From Ciona savignyi (Eukaryota > Chordata > Ascidiacea > Phlebobranchia > Cionidae): a DNA stretch of 64,000 bases. Both the position numbers and the translations under genes were made by a program. The stretch covers positions 1,945,543-2,009,542 of the forward strand of contig CH003024.1 in NCBI GenBank assembly GCA_000149265.1. The letters run 5' to 3'. This document shows positions 52,001 through 60,171 of the stretch, piece by piece. Each line of letters starts with the position of its first letter. The stretch's first letter is position 1. The notes beneath the pieces were generated by a model. It was given only the letters and a program-made list of their open reading frames with translations. It was not told the DNA's origin and ran no database searches.

Positions 52001-55000
52001 TTCACTTTATACATATATGTCATGTCAATGCGCTATAACAACTATGTATGTATGCATGCATAATGTTGTTGCTGCAAATTAACAATTGCTCTGCTAAATA
52101 ATCTGTTCGGTCAGTTAACTCAATGTGTTAGAGCGTCCGCGCTTACCAAACTAAATTTTAAGAAGTCTTTTTATTCATACACAATACAATAATCGTACGG
52201 TAGACATGAGGTGATCTGATGATTGCCCATGAAATGTCGGTCTACCTACATTCCCCCATTCACCGTTATTAAACATAAAAATCCTTTGGATTATTGGGTT
52301 AAACTGAACTTGAAAGATTCTCTTAATTGCACACACACTACAACGGCTCTGGTAACCCGATTCTGGGCACAAGATAATCCAACGATTACCAGTGTAGTAT
52401 CGTCCCTTCGTGGTTTCCCAATCATAAAGATCAAATATAAAAATATCGTAGACTGTTATCGTCCTCATATTATTTTCTTTCCAACTGGTGAGTCGGGTGG
52501 TTTAGTGCGGCACCGTTCAGGCGAACATAGCTAGTAGGTTGTGTTGGGCATGGCACTTAACGGACATTGTCTAAACCCAGCGGATTAATGGGTTCTACCA
52601 AAGTAAAGAAATGTCTTTATTATACAACACACTGCAATAGCTCCAGTAATCCAACGTTGGGCGCGAGTTGATCTGACGATTGACTGTGTGTTAACCGCCT
52701 TTGAATTCCCATTCACGTCGATAAACATGAATATCCTATCCTATCTTTGCAGTCACAGAGTTTTGTCCTCCCTTGGTGCGCCCCAACCACACAGAAATCA
52801 TACCCAAGTCGTGCTACCAGCAGCCCAACCTACAGTACCAGCTTTGTATGTTCATATGTCGGAGTGGTTTTGTGCTGGTTGGCAATCTTACCACCCGATG
52901 TGGTCCGAACCAGCAGTGGGACAGCCGACCTTCCAGATGTGTCCGGAAGTACCCAACAGCACCGACAGGTTTTTTTATCATCCCAGATGACTGTTTTGCC
53001 AGATGACTGACTAAAAAACTGTTTTGTAAAATGCAGAAATATATTTTTAAATAAAATAGATGATAGACTTTTTATTTATCTTTTATTAAAAAAAACGTGT
53101 TTTCTGAAATCCTGTTTTTCTGAAACAGGCAAATAAAAAAAACGCTCAAACATAATACCAACCTTCCTCCCAGTTCCACCATTGGTCCCAATGATACAAT
53201 GTCCACCTGATATTGATGTTGCCCTGATGGACGGTCATTCTTACGCCAATGTCACGGTATGTGCTTTTTGTGAGTTTTATAATACTTTTTTTGTGAATAA
53301 TATAATTGATTACTCATATCCGCAGTTTTAGTTTATTTTAATTATCAAATACTTTATTTGTTTTGTCTGAAATCGCCAGAAAATATAATTGTTGATAGAA
53401 TTCTTTCCAAAAAATAGTTCCGCTTAACAGAAATGTTTGCTATTTCTTTATTTCTTCAGTCCATATGGTGTAGTGGTTAAATCAGAATGTCATCAACAAA
53501 CCGGTGTCTGGTTAGATTTTCACTCTAGCAATTTTCTAGGTGGTTATTAATGGACCTTGCCTTGTTGTAGTGGCTTTAAATAGAGGTGGAAAGACAGGTT
53601 ATATTTAATACACAACACACTACAAATGGCTCTTTCAATCCTAATAAGGGTATTAAAATAAACAATAGCACAGCAGCAGTAATTAATTCTGTCACCTTTA
53701 CCAACCTCAACCTACAATCCGCAGGTATTGGGTCCAGTATCGAACATGAATATAATAGAACAAGAGAATGATGGGCGAGCTTCGCGTAACTCCTTTCCAG
53801 CGGGAACCACGATCGTACGGTTCACTGCCTTCTCCAACGACCGGAAGCAGCAAGCTTCTTGTGAGATGGAGGTTAATGTTAGAGGTAATGATGATGATTT
53901 TGCTGTGTCGGGTTAGGCTACATCTAATTCTATCTCATGATTTTGCTGTGTCGGGTTTGGCTACATCTCATTCTGTCTCATGATTTTGCTGTGTCGGGTT
54001 TGGCTACATCTCATTCTATCTCATGATTTTGCTGTGTCGGGTTTGGCTACATCTCATTCTATCTCATGATTTTGCTGTGTCGGGTTTGGCTACATCTCAT
54101 TCTATCTCATGATTTTGCTGTGTCGGGTTTGGCTACATCTCATTCTATCTCATGATTTTGCTGTGTCGGGTTTGGCTACATCTCATTCTATCTCATGATT
54201 TTGCTGTGTTGGGTTTGGCTACATCTCATTCTGTCTCATGATTTTGCTGTGTCGGGTTTGGCTACATCTCATTCTGTCTCATGATTTTGCTGTGTCGGGT
54301 TTGGCTACATCTCATTCTATCTCATGATTTTGCTGTGTCGGGTTTGGCTACATCTCATTCTATCTCATGATTTTGCTGTGTCGGGTTTGGCTACATCTCA
54401 TTCTATCCCATGATTTTGCTGTGTCTAGTTTGGCTACATCTCATGATTTTGCTGTGTCGGGTTTGGCTACATCTCATTCTATCTCATGATTTTGCTGTGT
54501 CGGGTTTGGCTACATCTCATGATTTTGCTGTGTCGGGTTTGGCTACATCTCATTCTGTCTCATGATTTTGCTGTGTCGGGTTTGGCTACATCTCATTCTA
54601 TCTCATGATTTTGCTGTGTCGGGTTTGGCTACATCTCATTCTATCTCATGATTTTGCTGTGTCGGGTTTGGCTACATCTCATAATTTTGCTGTGTCGGGT
54701 TTGGCTACATCCCATAGTTTTGCTGTGTCGGGTTTGGCTACATCTCATGATTTTGCTGTGTCGGGTTTGGCTACATCTCATTCTGTCTCATGATTTTGCT
54801 GTGTCGGGTTTGGCTACATCTCATGATTTTGCTGTGTCGAGTTTGGCTACATCTCATAATTTTGCTGTGTCGGGTTTGGCTACATCTCATAATTTTGCTG
54901 TGTCGGGTTTGGCTACATCCCATAGTTTTGCTGTGTCGGGTTTGGCTACATCTCATGATTTTGCTGTGTCGGGTTTGGCTACATCTCATTCTGTCTCATG

Positions 55001-58000
55001 ATTTTGCTGTGTCGGGTTTGGCTACATCTCGTTCTATCTCATGATTTTGCTGTGTCGGGTTTGGCTACATCTCATTCTATCTCATGATTTTGCTGTGTCG
55101 GGTTTGGCTACATCTCATGATTTTGCTGTGTCGAGTTTGGCTACATCTCATAATTTTGCTGTGTCGGGTTTGGCTACATCTCATAATTTTGCTGTGTCGG
55201 GTTTGGCTACATCCCATAGTTTTGCTGTGTCGGGTTTGGCTACATCTCATGATTTTGCTGTGTCGGGTTTGGCTACATCTCATTCTATCTCATGATTTGA
55301 TAACCAGGTGGTAGGGACGAAATAATCGACAATTTCAGTGTAATAACACCCCTCTTAGGCGCCTATGTAAAACTCATTTCATGTTTCATGAAAAGAAAAC
55401 ATGGGCATAGGAGGATAGCATTGGATAGGATATTCATGTTTATCCCGTGAATGGGAAAAACCAAGGGGATAACGCCATAGGCCAGGGGTGGCCAACCAGT
55501 CTGAGACTAAGAGCCAAATTTATTACTGTATTACCACAAAGAGCCATATCATACACACAATGACAGATATTTACAAGTCTTTTATTGTTATGAATGTTAC
55601 TTAGTGGGACTTCTGGCATTCAAAGAACAATACGGAAAGCGGGAAACCCCGCTAACAGCAAACAACATCAAGAAATAGATTAAAAAATAGGAAGGAGATT
55701 GCATTTCTTACATAGCCTACTTGGTACATTTTCGGGACATAGCCTTCATGCAGAAAAAATAGGGCCTGCGGAAAAGAGCCGCATGGAACTGAACGAAGAG
55801 CCGCATGCGGCTCGCGGGCCGCGGGTTGGTCAGCCCTGCCATAGGCAATCGTCAGATCACCTTACGCCCACCGTCGGGTTACTGAAGCTATTGCTTTGTG
55901 TTGTATATGACATCCCATGTTAAAAAAATTCTCCCCAGACGTATCAGCGCCGGTGATACAGCGATGTCCACGTTCCATGTCTGTGATATCACACAAGCAG
56001 TTTGGAAATGTGTCATGGGAAGAACCTTTGTTCAGGTATTTTGTTGATTTTTTTGTTGTTGCATTGATATTATTTATTTTGTTGTTGCGTCATTATTAGC
56101 AGACGTTATCCAAACATGTCCGCCGGGTTAGTATGTGGTTTAGCTTTGCCTTTTAGCTTAATGGTTGCAGCTACGAAACTGACCGCTAGCTAGTCGGTCC
56201 TGTCCTTGGGCAAGGCACTTAACGTACATTCCTGAACCCAGCGGATTAATGGGTTCTACTAAATTGAAGGAATGTGTCTATCATAAACGACACATTGCAA
56301 TAGCTCCTGTAACTCGACGATGGGCGCGAGTTGATCTGACGATTGCCCATTTGTTAACCACCTTGGTTTTCCCATTCACGGGGATAAACTTGAATATCCT
56401 ACCCTATCTTATCCTATTTATGTGCAAAATGAGCCTCTATATACTATGTTAGATCTAGTTTCATTTAGTTTATTTGTTTTAGATGTTATAATAAATATTA
56501 ATTATTAAAATACACACTTGATAAAACCTAGTTGGTTTATATGGAATTGAAGTGGAAAAATGGAAATAAAACTTAAATATCCCATCCTATTAAAAGTGGA
56601 TTATCCTTCAAATAACACACACTAAAATATCTCTAGAGAGATAAAATTTAGTTAAGTATTTAGAATTATCCTTTAATGTGGATTTTCCACATAAAAATAA
56701 CACTTTTCGCTCACTATTATTTTGCATCATATTCCTTAGTGACAACGTTCGATTGTCGAGGGTTCAAATGTCACGTGTTCCTTCTGGACCAATCACGTGG
56801 GGAACGTATCGTGTGACGTACACCGCAAGTGACGCGGCGGGAAATAAAGCTGAGTGTGCATTTTCGGTAACCGTACGCTGTAAGTGTACCAATTGCTTAT
56901 GCACTCAGAATATCCAACTCTTTATTTAGCAGCCTAACCAGATATATAGTCGGTAGTGCGTCGAGCAATGAGTCAAAAGATTGTGGGTTCCAAACCTGCT
57001 TCCATACCCAGTCTATGTGTTGTTGTCTATTAAAATGTCTCCGTCAAACGCAACACACTGCAGTACCTGCGACAGCAAACGCAGTAATAGTTTAGTTATC
57101 TGTATTATAACGCCCCTAGCATTTCCTTCTCCGGGGATAGCCATGAGTATCCATTGAAACTACTCTCATGCATTTTTAAACATGTCAGATTGGTTTAATT
57201 TTCAATTTTTACCAAGAAAAGTTTTAACCGATGATGGGCTTGTCGCTAGGACCGTTTTGTATAAAAGTCGGTATATGTATCGGTTGCGTTAACCATTCGA
57301 TAACACTTATAAATTATAAATTGGTTTTATTACCTCAATAATAAACTGCTAGGTTCCAAAATGTATAATGAGATAGGATGCTCATGTTTACCCTTTTAAC
57401 TGGTAAAAAAACAAGGGGCGTTGTCACACCGGTAATCATCAGAATACCTCGTGTCTAACTTCCGGTTACCGGTCAAGTGTTTTGCCCAAGGAGAGACAGT
57501 TTCGAATCTGCAAACCTTCGGCTTAAAGGCGACGCATTAACCCTCCAGACTAATCCGTCGGCCATGTGCAATCAAGTTTATGTTATGATCAGTGTAATTA
57601 TTTTGTTTAAATATAGATAAAATGTCCTGCAATTGCATTTTGCGCGCATAACAACCTACTCAAAACATAATCTGATCCCTTAGCTGCGGATAAAACGTGT
57701 TATTACAAACAATGGGTTCTTATATCGCTGGTAATAACTATATGACTATCCTAACTCCTAAGTGTAATGCTCTGTTAACCTGACGATAAGCGCAAGGTAA
57801 TGTGATTGCGCGTGTGACCCCCTAAGATTTGACACGAGTAGAAAACCGCAGAACGAAAAGAGTCGTTCTCTAACTGATTGAAAATACATGCTCTTACTGA
57901 AACGATTGCCCGGTGACTGGGATAAAACCTAACTTAATCGCCATTACCAACGCTTTATCCACCCTAAAGCCTTCTCATCCTACAGCAAACACAAAACGAA

Positions 58001-59374
58001 AGAGTCGTTTTCTAACTGATTGAAACATTTGCCCGGTCACTCCTCACGATTTCCCATTTACTTGGATAAAACCTAAGTATACTCGCCATTACCAACGCTT
58101 TATCCACCCTATAGCCTTCTCTTTCTACAGCAAACACAAAACGAAAGAGTCGTTTTCTAACTGATTGGAACATTTGCCCGGTAACTCCCCACGATTTCCC
58201 ATTTACTTGGATAAAACCTGAGTATACTCCTATTCTCTTCATTACCAACACTTTTCGTACAGCCTCCGCTCGCTGTAACAACATCCAACGTCCTCACAAC
58301 GGACGGATAGACTGTCGACATTGGTTGAGGGGAAAGTACTGCGAAGTGTCGTGTGACAGAGGTTACGAGTTCGAATCCCGACCCTCGCACGTCTACGTTT
58401 GCTCCGGCGGAAAGTGGACGCCAAGCAACCAAGTACCCAACTGCATACGTGAGTTCTTGTACTCTGTCAGTGTTTGGAATTCTTGGAATTTAATATCTTA
58501 GTAGAATCTGATAGATGGTTATTTTTTATCAAGACTTTTCGCCAAATCAAGTATTTTTTGGAAGTTAATTCGATATTCTAGAAACTGATAGATTAGTATT
58601 TTTAGTTGATGCTTTACACCCAATTACGAATCTTTTGGGGGAATTTTGTCCAATATCGTGATAGAATCTGACACGTTTTTTTAGAATTTTCACCAAATCA
58701 CGTAATTCATCACGAGTTTTGTGCTATTCTTCAAGATTTTTTACTAAATCATGTAACTTAAATGTAGCCAGACTTCCCCCACCTTTGAACAGACTAAATA
58801 TGTAAGCCGATGGATGATGTATTTTTAATTTTACAGTTTATGTATTATATTCTTACCGGAATAAACAAAAAATATCATGTTAAAATGCAACGCAGCAAGT
58901 CCTACCAGACGATAAACCTTAACAAAGCCCTCCTAATTACCGCAATAGATTTTCTGTTCCATCTAACTTTTTATTTCGTTCTCAGGCCAAAACCCCAGCA
59001 CTACAAGTCCGACGTCAACCACGTTGACCGTTCAACCAGCGCCGTCCACCGTAGCAACGACGCAACCAACCCATTTGAATTCCAACTTTTCAAAGTCGGC
59101 ATTCCACAGAGATTGCGGGCCGGGTAGCGAAATGTTTCGATTTGACAACGGCACGGTCACGTGCAAATCTTGTCCGGCCGGTTATTATCGCCCCAACTTA
59201 CGAATCGTTCGCAAATGCATCCCATGCCCCCGCGGGTTCTACCAAGGCTTCAGCGGAATGAGCCACTGCGACCAATGCCCGAACTTCGCGTCGGTGCGGA
59301 GACGAGACCAAACTATTCGAATCCGGCGTGGATTCGCTTCAATTGAAGCGTGTAGCCTGCTGGGTGAAATCTAA
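37021..59374 (+). CDS. Secreted sushi/EGF/HYR mosaic protein, SVEP1-like
   Basis: Extracellular adhesion or matrix protein, inferred from its modules. Exons: 37021-37093, 38731-38895, 39644-39814, 40678-42018, 42946-42977, 43542-43591, 44443-44594, 44933-44986, 45460-45579, 46127-46252, 46887-47057, 47421-47579, 48730-48852, 49717-49839, 50481-50603, 51139-51336, 52753-52968, 53174-53256, 53725-53884, 55939-56035, 56740-56879, 58263-58448, 58986-59374; total 4,452 nt, 1,483 aa, all phases compatible. Modules by residue: signal peptide 1-24, sushi 25-136 (two), repeat region 137-583, sushi ~597-661, EGF 662-818, ephrin-receptor-like 819-871, EGF 872-994 (three), sushi 995-1132 (two), HYR 1133-1292 (two), sushi 1293-1354, Ser/Thr/Pro linker, GCC2-like end. 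No membrane segment. SVEP1 also combines sushi, EGF, HYR and ephrin-like modules, but has VWA and pentraxin domains not seen here. Extra exons could hide in large introns. Confidence 0.88.
38309..38700 (-). repeat. Two short tRNA-like repeats (second family) in intron 1
   Basis: 38309-38412 and 38597-38695 are decayed copies ending, on the plus strand, in 'cggccttacgacc' and 'cagccacacgaccgta'. The second contains a (TA)n run. They lie just before exon 2. Confidence 0.6.
38731..39814 (+). CDS. Exons 2-3: two sushi (CCP) modules
   Basis: Exon 38731-38895 reads CRDPG...[20 protein letters not shown]...PIC. Exon 39644-39814 reads [10 protein letters not shown]...[17 protein letters not shown]...RW....PVC. 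Each has the four cysteines and tryptophan of a complement control protein fold, one module per phase 1-1 exon. The exon 2 acceptor (ttccgtttaag) is weak. Confidence 0.85.
40351..40643 (-). mobile_element. tRNA-derived SINE, full length (293 bp), upstream of exon 4
   Basis: One of the best-preserved copies. The minus strand starts ggcccgttggtataacggtt, B-box region follows, and the tail is (TCCTA)n-like. Its head lies 34 nt before exon 4, inside the region where the branch point and pyrimidine tract should be. Confidence 0.93.
40678..42018 (+). CDS. Exon 4: 447-residue cysteine-free repeat exon
   Basis: A single 1,341-nt phase 1-1 exon. Residues coded at about 40790-41240 repeat [18 protein letters not shown] with variation, a 24-25 residue higher unit. 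The rest is Asn/Gln/Tyr/Pro/Arg-rich ([13 protein letters not shown], then basic). I see no Cys or Trp anywhere, which is striking in a cysteine-rich mosaic protein. Several N-glycosylation sequons (NKT, NSS, NYT, NRT) are present. Composition suggests a disordered or elastic spacer. SINE copies border both ends. Confidence 0.85.
42028..42683. mobile_element. Inverted pair of SINEs downstream of exon 4
   Basis: 42028-42302 is a minus-strand copy whose tail starts 9 nt after the exon 4 donor. 42440-42676 is a plus-strand copy lacking part of the body. Their heads face each other across about 140 bp. Confidence 0.88.
42946..44594 (+). CDS. Exons 5-7: third sushi module split over three exons
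   Basis: Exons 42946-42977, 43542-43591 and 44443-44594 join in phases 0 and 2, giving a short linker, then [11 protein letters not shown], then [29 protein letters not shown]. Unlike the others, this sushi module is interrupted by introns. For exon 7 the acceptor at 44442 was chosen over 44420 because only it keeps frame. Confidence 0.75.
43960..44060. repeat. Short AT-rich tandem repeat in intron 6
   Basis: Two perfect and two weaker copies of 'ataaaccacatattaatgat'. Confidence 0.6.
44105..44368 (+). mobile_element. tRNA-derived SINE in intron 6
   Basis: Starts gtccggccggttagcctggc and ends 'cctattctatcc', 74 nt before the exon 7 acceptor. About 30 bp is missing from the middle. Confidence 0.9.
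44933..47057 (+). CDS. Exons 8-11: EGF array, calcium-binding type
   Basis: Exon 44933-44986 is a two-cysteine lead-in (DCEQGF...NGICT) like that of fibulins. 45460-45579, 46127-46252 and 46887-47057 each begin DINEC and hold six cysteines with the calcium-binding signature. The last has a 17-residue acidic tail. All are phase 1-1. Confidence 0.87.
45055..45345. repeat. Minisatellite, about 37-bp unit, in intron 8
   Basis: About seven copies of 'tacatgaaatacttaatta' plus 'cttaaaatatgtaagat'. Confidence 0.88.
45618..45880 (-). mobile_element. tRNA-derived SINE in intron 9
   Basis: Minus-strand copy lacking the last tail bases; begins atgggaaaaccaaggggg 38 nt after the exon 9 donor and runs to the head 'ccgttagaccaaccgaccgg'. 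Confidence 0.9.
46300..46840 (-). mobile_element. Two decayed SINE remnants in intron 10
   Basis: 46300-46570 and about 46670-46840 keep segments such as 'gtcgggttactggagctatt' and 'gagctattgcagtgtgt'. Both minus strand. Confidence 0.6.
47421..47579 (+). CDS. Exon 12: ephrin-receptor-like cysteine module
   Basis: Reads [18 protein letters not shown]...[10 protein letters not shown]...C, the pattern of the ephrin-receptor-like/GCC2 motif that occurs with sushi and EGF modules in SVEP1 and SCUBE proteins. Confidence 0.75.
47580..48729. other. Intron 12, with decayed SINE pieces
   Basis: 47635-47760 is a weak plus-strand SINE remnant. 48416-48535 is a clearer minus-strand tail fragment. Nothing else recognised. 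Confidence 0.55.
48730..50603 (+). CDS. Exons 13-15: three more calcium-binding EGF modules
   Basis: 48730-48852 (DFNEC), 49717-49839 (DINEC) and 50481-50603 (DVNEC) are each exactly 123 nt, phase 1-1, with six cysteines. The equal lengths suggest exon duplication. Confidence 0.88.
49507..49675. repeat. Two-copy tandem duplication in intron 13
   Basis: A unit of about 106 bp beginning 'aggtcaaacttatatttaac' is repeated once, ending just before the exon 14 acceptor region. Confidence 0.75.
49892..50175 (-). mobile_element. Decayed SINE in intron 14
   Basis: Minus-strand copy with 'gcatgggaaaacccaagg', 'gcttgcccaagggcaaaacc' and 'ccagtttcgaacctgcaat' still legible. Confidence 0.75.
50888..51010. 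repeat. Short tandem repeat, about 19-bp unit, in intron 15
   Basis: About six copies of 'gattgacaacctattataa', alternating 'agattg' and 'cattg'. Confidence 0.85.
51139..52968 (+). CDS. Exons 16-17: two sushi modules
   Basis: 51139-51336 reads [10 protein letters not shown]...[17 protein letters not shown]...W...PTC. 52753-52968 reads FCPPL...[17 protein letters not shown]...QWDSRPSRC and a short tail. The exon 17 acceptor lies 7 nt after a SINE tail. Confidence 0.82.
51358..51850. repeat. Tandem repeat, about 121-bp unit, four copies, in intron 16
   Basis: Copies start at about 51362, 51484, 51605 and 51727. The first two are nearly identical. Each includes 'tctatctatttcag', a good 3' splice-site match, so the intron carries several decoy acceptors. 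Confidence 0.9.
52180..52744 (+). mobile_element. Two SINE copies in intron 16
   Basis: 52180-52455 holds decayed plus-strand material. 52481-52744 is a better copy whose tail 'atcctatcctatc' runs straight into the exon 17 acceptor 'tttgcag'. Confidence 0.82.
53174..56879 (+). CDS. Exons 18-21: two HYR modules
   Basis: 53174-53256 plus 53725-53884, and 55939-56035 plus 56740-56879, each form one hyalin-repeat domain: PxIQCP start, then [12 protein letters not shown]...C or [24 protein letters not shown]. The two modules are split at different phases (0 and 2), so the intron was not simply duplicated with the domain. Confidence 0.83.
53893..55298. repeat. Large minisatellite with 33- and 43-bp units in intron 19
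   Basis: About 35 units built on 'gattttgctgtgtcggg' and 'tttggctacatctca'. Long units (43 bp) add 'ttctatct'; short units (33 bp) do not. The last part is arranged in a higher-order repeat of about 294 bp (54750-55001 and 55041-55295). It begins within 10 nt of the exon 19 donor. Reading frames across it are by-products of the 33-bp period. Confidence 0.95.
55420..55915 (-). mobile_element. SINE interrupted by a hAT-type element
   Basis: 55420-55482 is the SINE tail and 55839-55915 its continuation (aggcaatcgtcagatcacct and on). The two parts join in register once the element at 55483-55838 and one copy of the 8-bp duplication are removed. Confidence 0.88.
55483..55838. mobile_element. Non-autonomous hAT-type DNA transposon, 356 bp
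   Basis: Ends are CAGGGGTGGCCAACC and the near reverse complement GGTTGGTCAGCCCTG. It is flanked on both sides by the perfect 8-bp duplication CCATAGGC, the target-site size of hAT elements. Near the right end is a 'gagccgcatgcggctc' palindrome. No transposase is encoded. Confidence 0.92.
56118..56417 (+). mobile_element. tRNA-derived SINE in intron 20
   Basis: Near full-length plus-strand copy with tail 'tatcctaccctatcttatcc'. Confidence 0.9.
56940..57570. mobile_element. Decayed SINE and tRNA-like repeats in intron 21
   Basis: 56950-57160 is an old plus-strand SINE. 57226-57305 is a second-family tRNA-like repeat. 57365-57565 is a minus-strand SINE. Confidence 0.65.
57836..58235. repeat. 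Tandem repeat, about 144-bp unit, before exon 22
   Basis: Three copies anchored on 'aacgaaa-gagtcgtt-tctaac' at about 57852, 57995 and 58140. The later units carry acceptor-like 'cttctctttctacag' (58120-58134) or 'ttctcatcctacag'. The real exon 22 acceptor lies at the end of the third copy. Confidence 0.85.
58263..59374 (+). CDS. Exons 22-23: sushi module, mucin-like linker and terminal GCC2-like module
   Basis: 58263-58448 is a sushi module ([10 protein letters not shown]...[10 protein letters not shown]...VCSGGKWTP...NC). 58986-59374 starts with about 45 residues rich in Thr/Ser/Pro, then [11 protein letters not shown]...[22 protein letters not shown], a GCC2/ephrin-receptor-like module, and a basic tail to TAA 59372-59374. 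The end of the gene is therefore secreted, not membrane-anchored. Confidence 0.85.
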
Positions 59375-59767
59375 ATTATTCGGAATTCTACTATACTTAA
59401 ACGTGCTATAACGGCGCCCGTAACATGTAAATAACTAGTTAAATGTGCAATAACCTCAACACTATTCGTTTTTACGAAACTATTCTTTAATAATCCTGAT
59501 CAGCTATATAAACATATGGAGTGTGTAATCTGTGTACCGTATGTTGGCCCCATTATACTAAATATGCCGTTTAATACATAGTTATATAAGTTATAAGGAT
59601 TCTACATAGTTATATAAGTTATACGGATTTTACATAAGTATATAATTTATACGGATCCATAATCGCTATAGCCTTGAAGTTGTGCGCTATAGGCTTAGTT
59701 AAAAATCGTATCTTAATATTTTGGCCAGCGTGTCCTTTAACTTAATATACTATCCTGGACATATGTA

Positions 59768-59773
59768 AATAAA
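59768..59773 (+). promoter_or_regulatory. Candidate polyadenylation signal (AATAAA) of the sushi/EGF gene
   Basis: First AATAAA after the stop at 59374, about 395 nt downstream. The UTR includes three copies of a 30-bp repeat 'catagttatataagttata' at 59575-59660. Confidence 0.5.
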
Positions 59774-59875
59774 TATTTTCTAAGCACGATGTGTTATTTA
59801 ATTCTAAACTGGTACAACTGAAAGAACGGCTCCTTTATGTTGAACGTGAATTTATTTTTTATTTTTTTTTTTTTC

Positions 59876-59984
59876 GGGCTAGGTTTTGAACTCGCAATGG
59901 GCTCGTCGCCAATACCGTTTTTGTATTGAAATCCGTATGTGTATCGGTCGCGTTAACCATTCGGCCACACGACCGTACTGAATT
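59876..59984 (-). repeat. Short tRNA-like repeat, best copy of the second family
   Basis: On the minus strand: gtacggtcgtgtggccgaat with ggttaacgcg as A-box region, and 'gcgagttcaaaacc' as decayed B box, about 105 bp apart. Resembles class II (Leu/Ser) tRNA but lacks a usable anticodon stem. Confidence 0.7.
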
Positions 59985-60171
59985 TGTTTAATGTACAACA
60001 CTTCGGCTAGCTTTACTTCTCCGCCATCTATTGGTGAGACAAAAAGAGTGGCTGATACAGGTTGGTGGGCCTTGAACGAATATGTCAGTGTTATAACGAG
60101 TCCTTTTCTGTTGGCAATGTTCAGTCTTTAATTTAACGATAAGCTTTCGTTCACAGAAAATACTCGTTAAA

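Noticed and set aside
54605..55314. Overlapping frames encoding [11 protein letters not shown] repeats and their antisense
   Set aside because: By-products of a 33-bp minisatellite unit whose length is a multiple of three; the 43-bp units break the frame.
59876..59984. Functional tRNA gene
   Set aside because: Box-like motifs are present, but the anticodon region is expanded and unpaired and related decayed copies exist.
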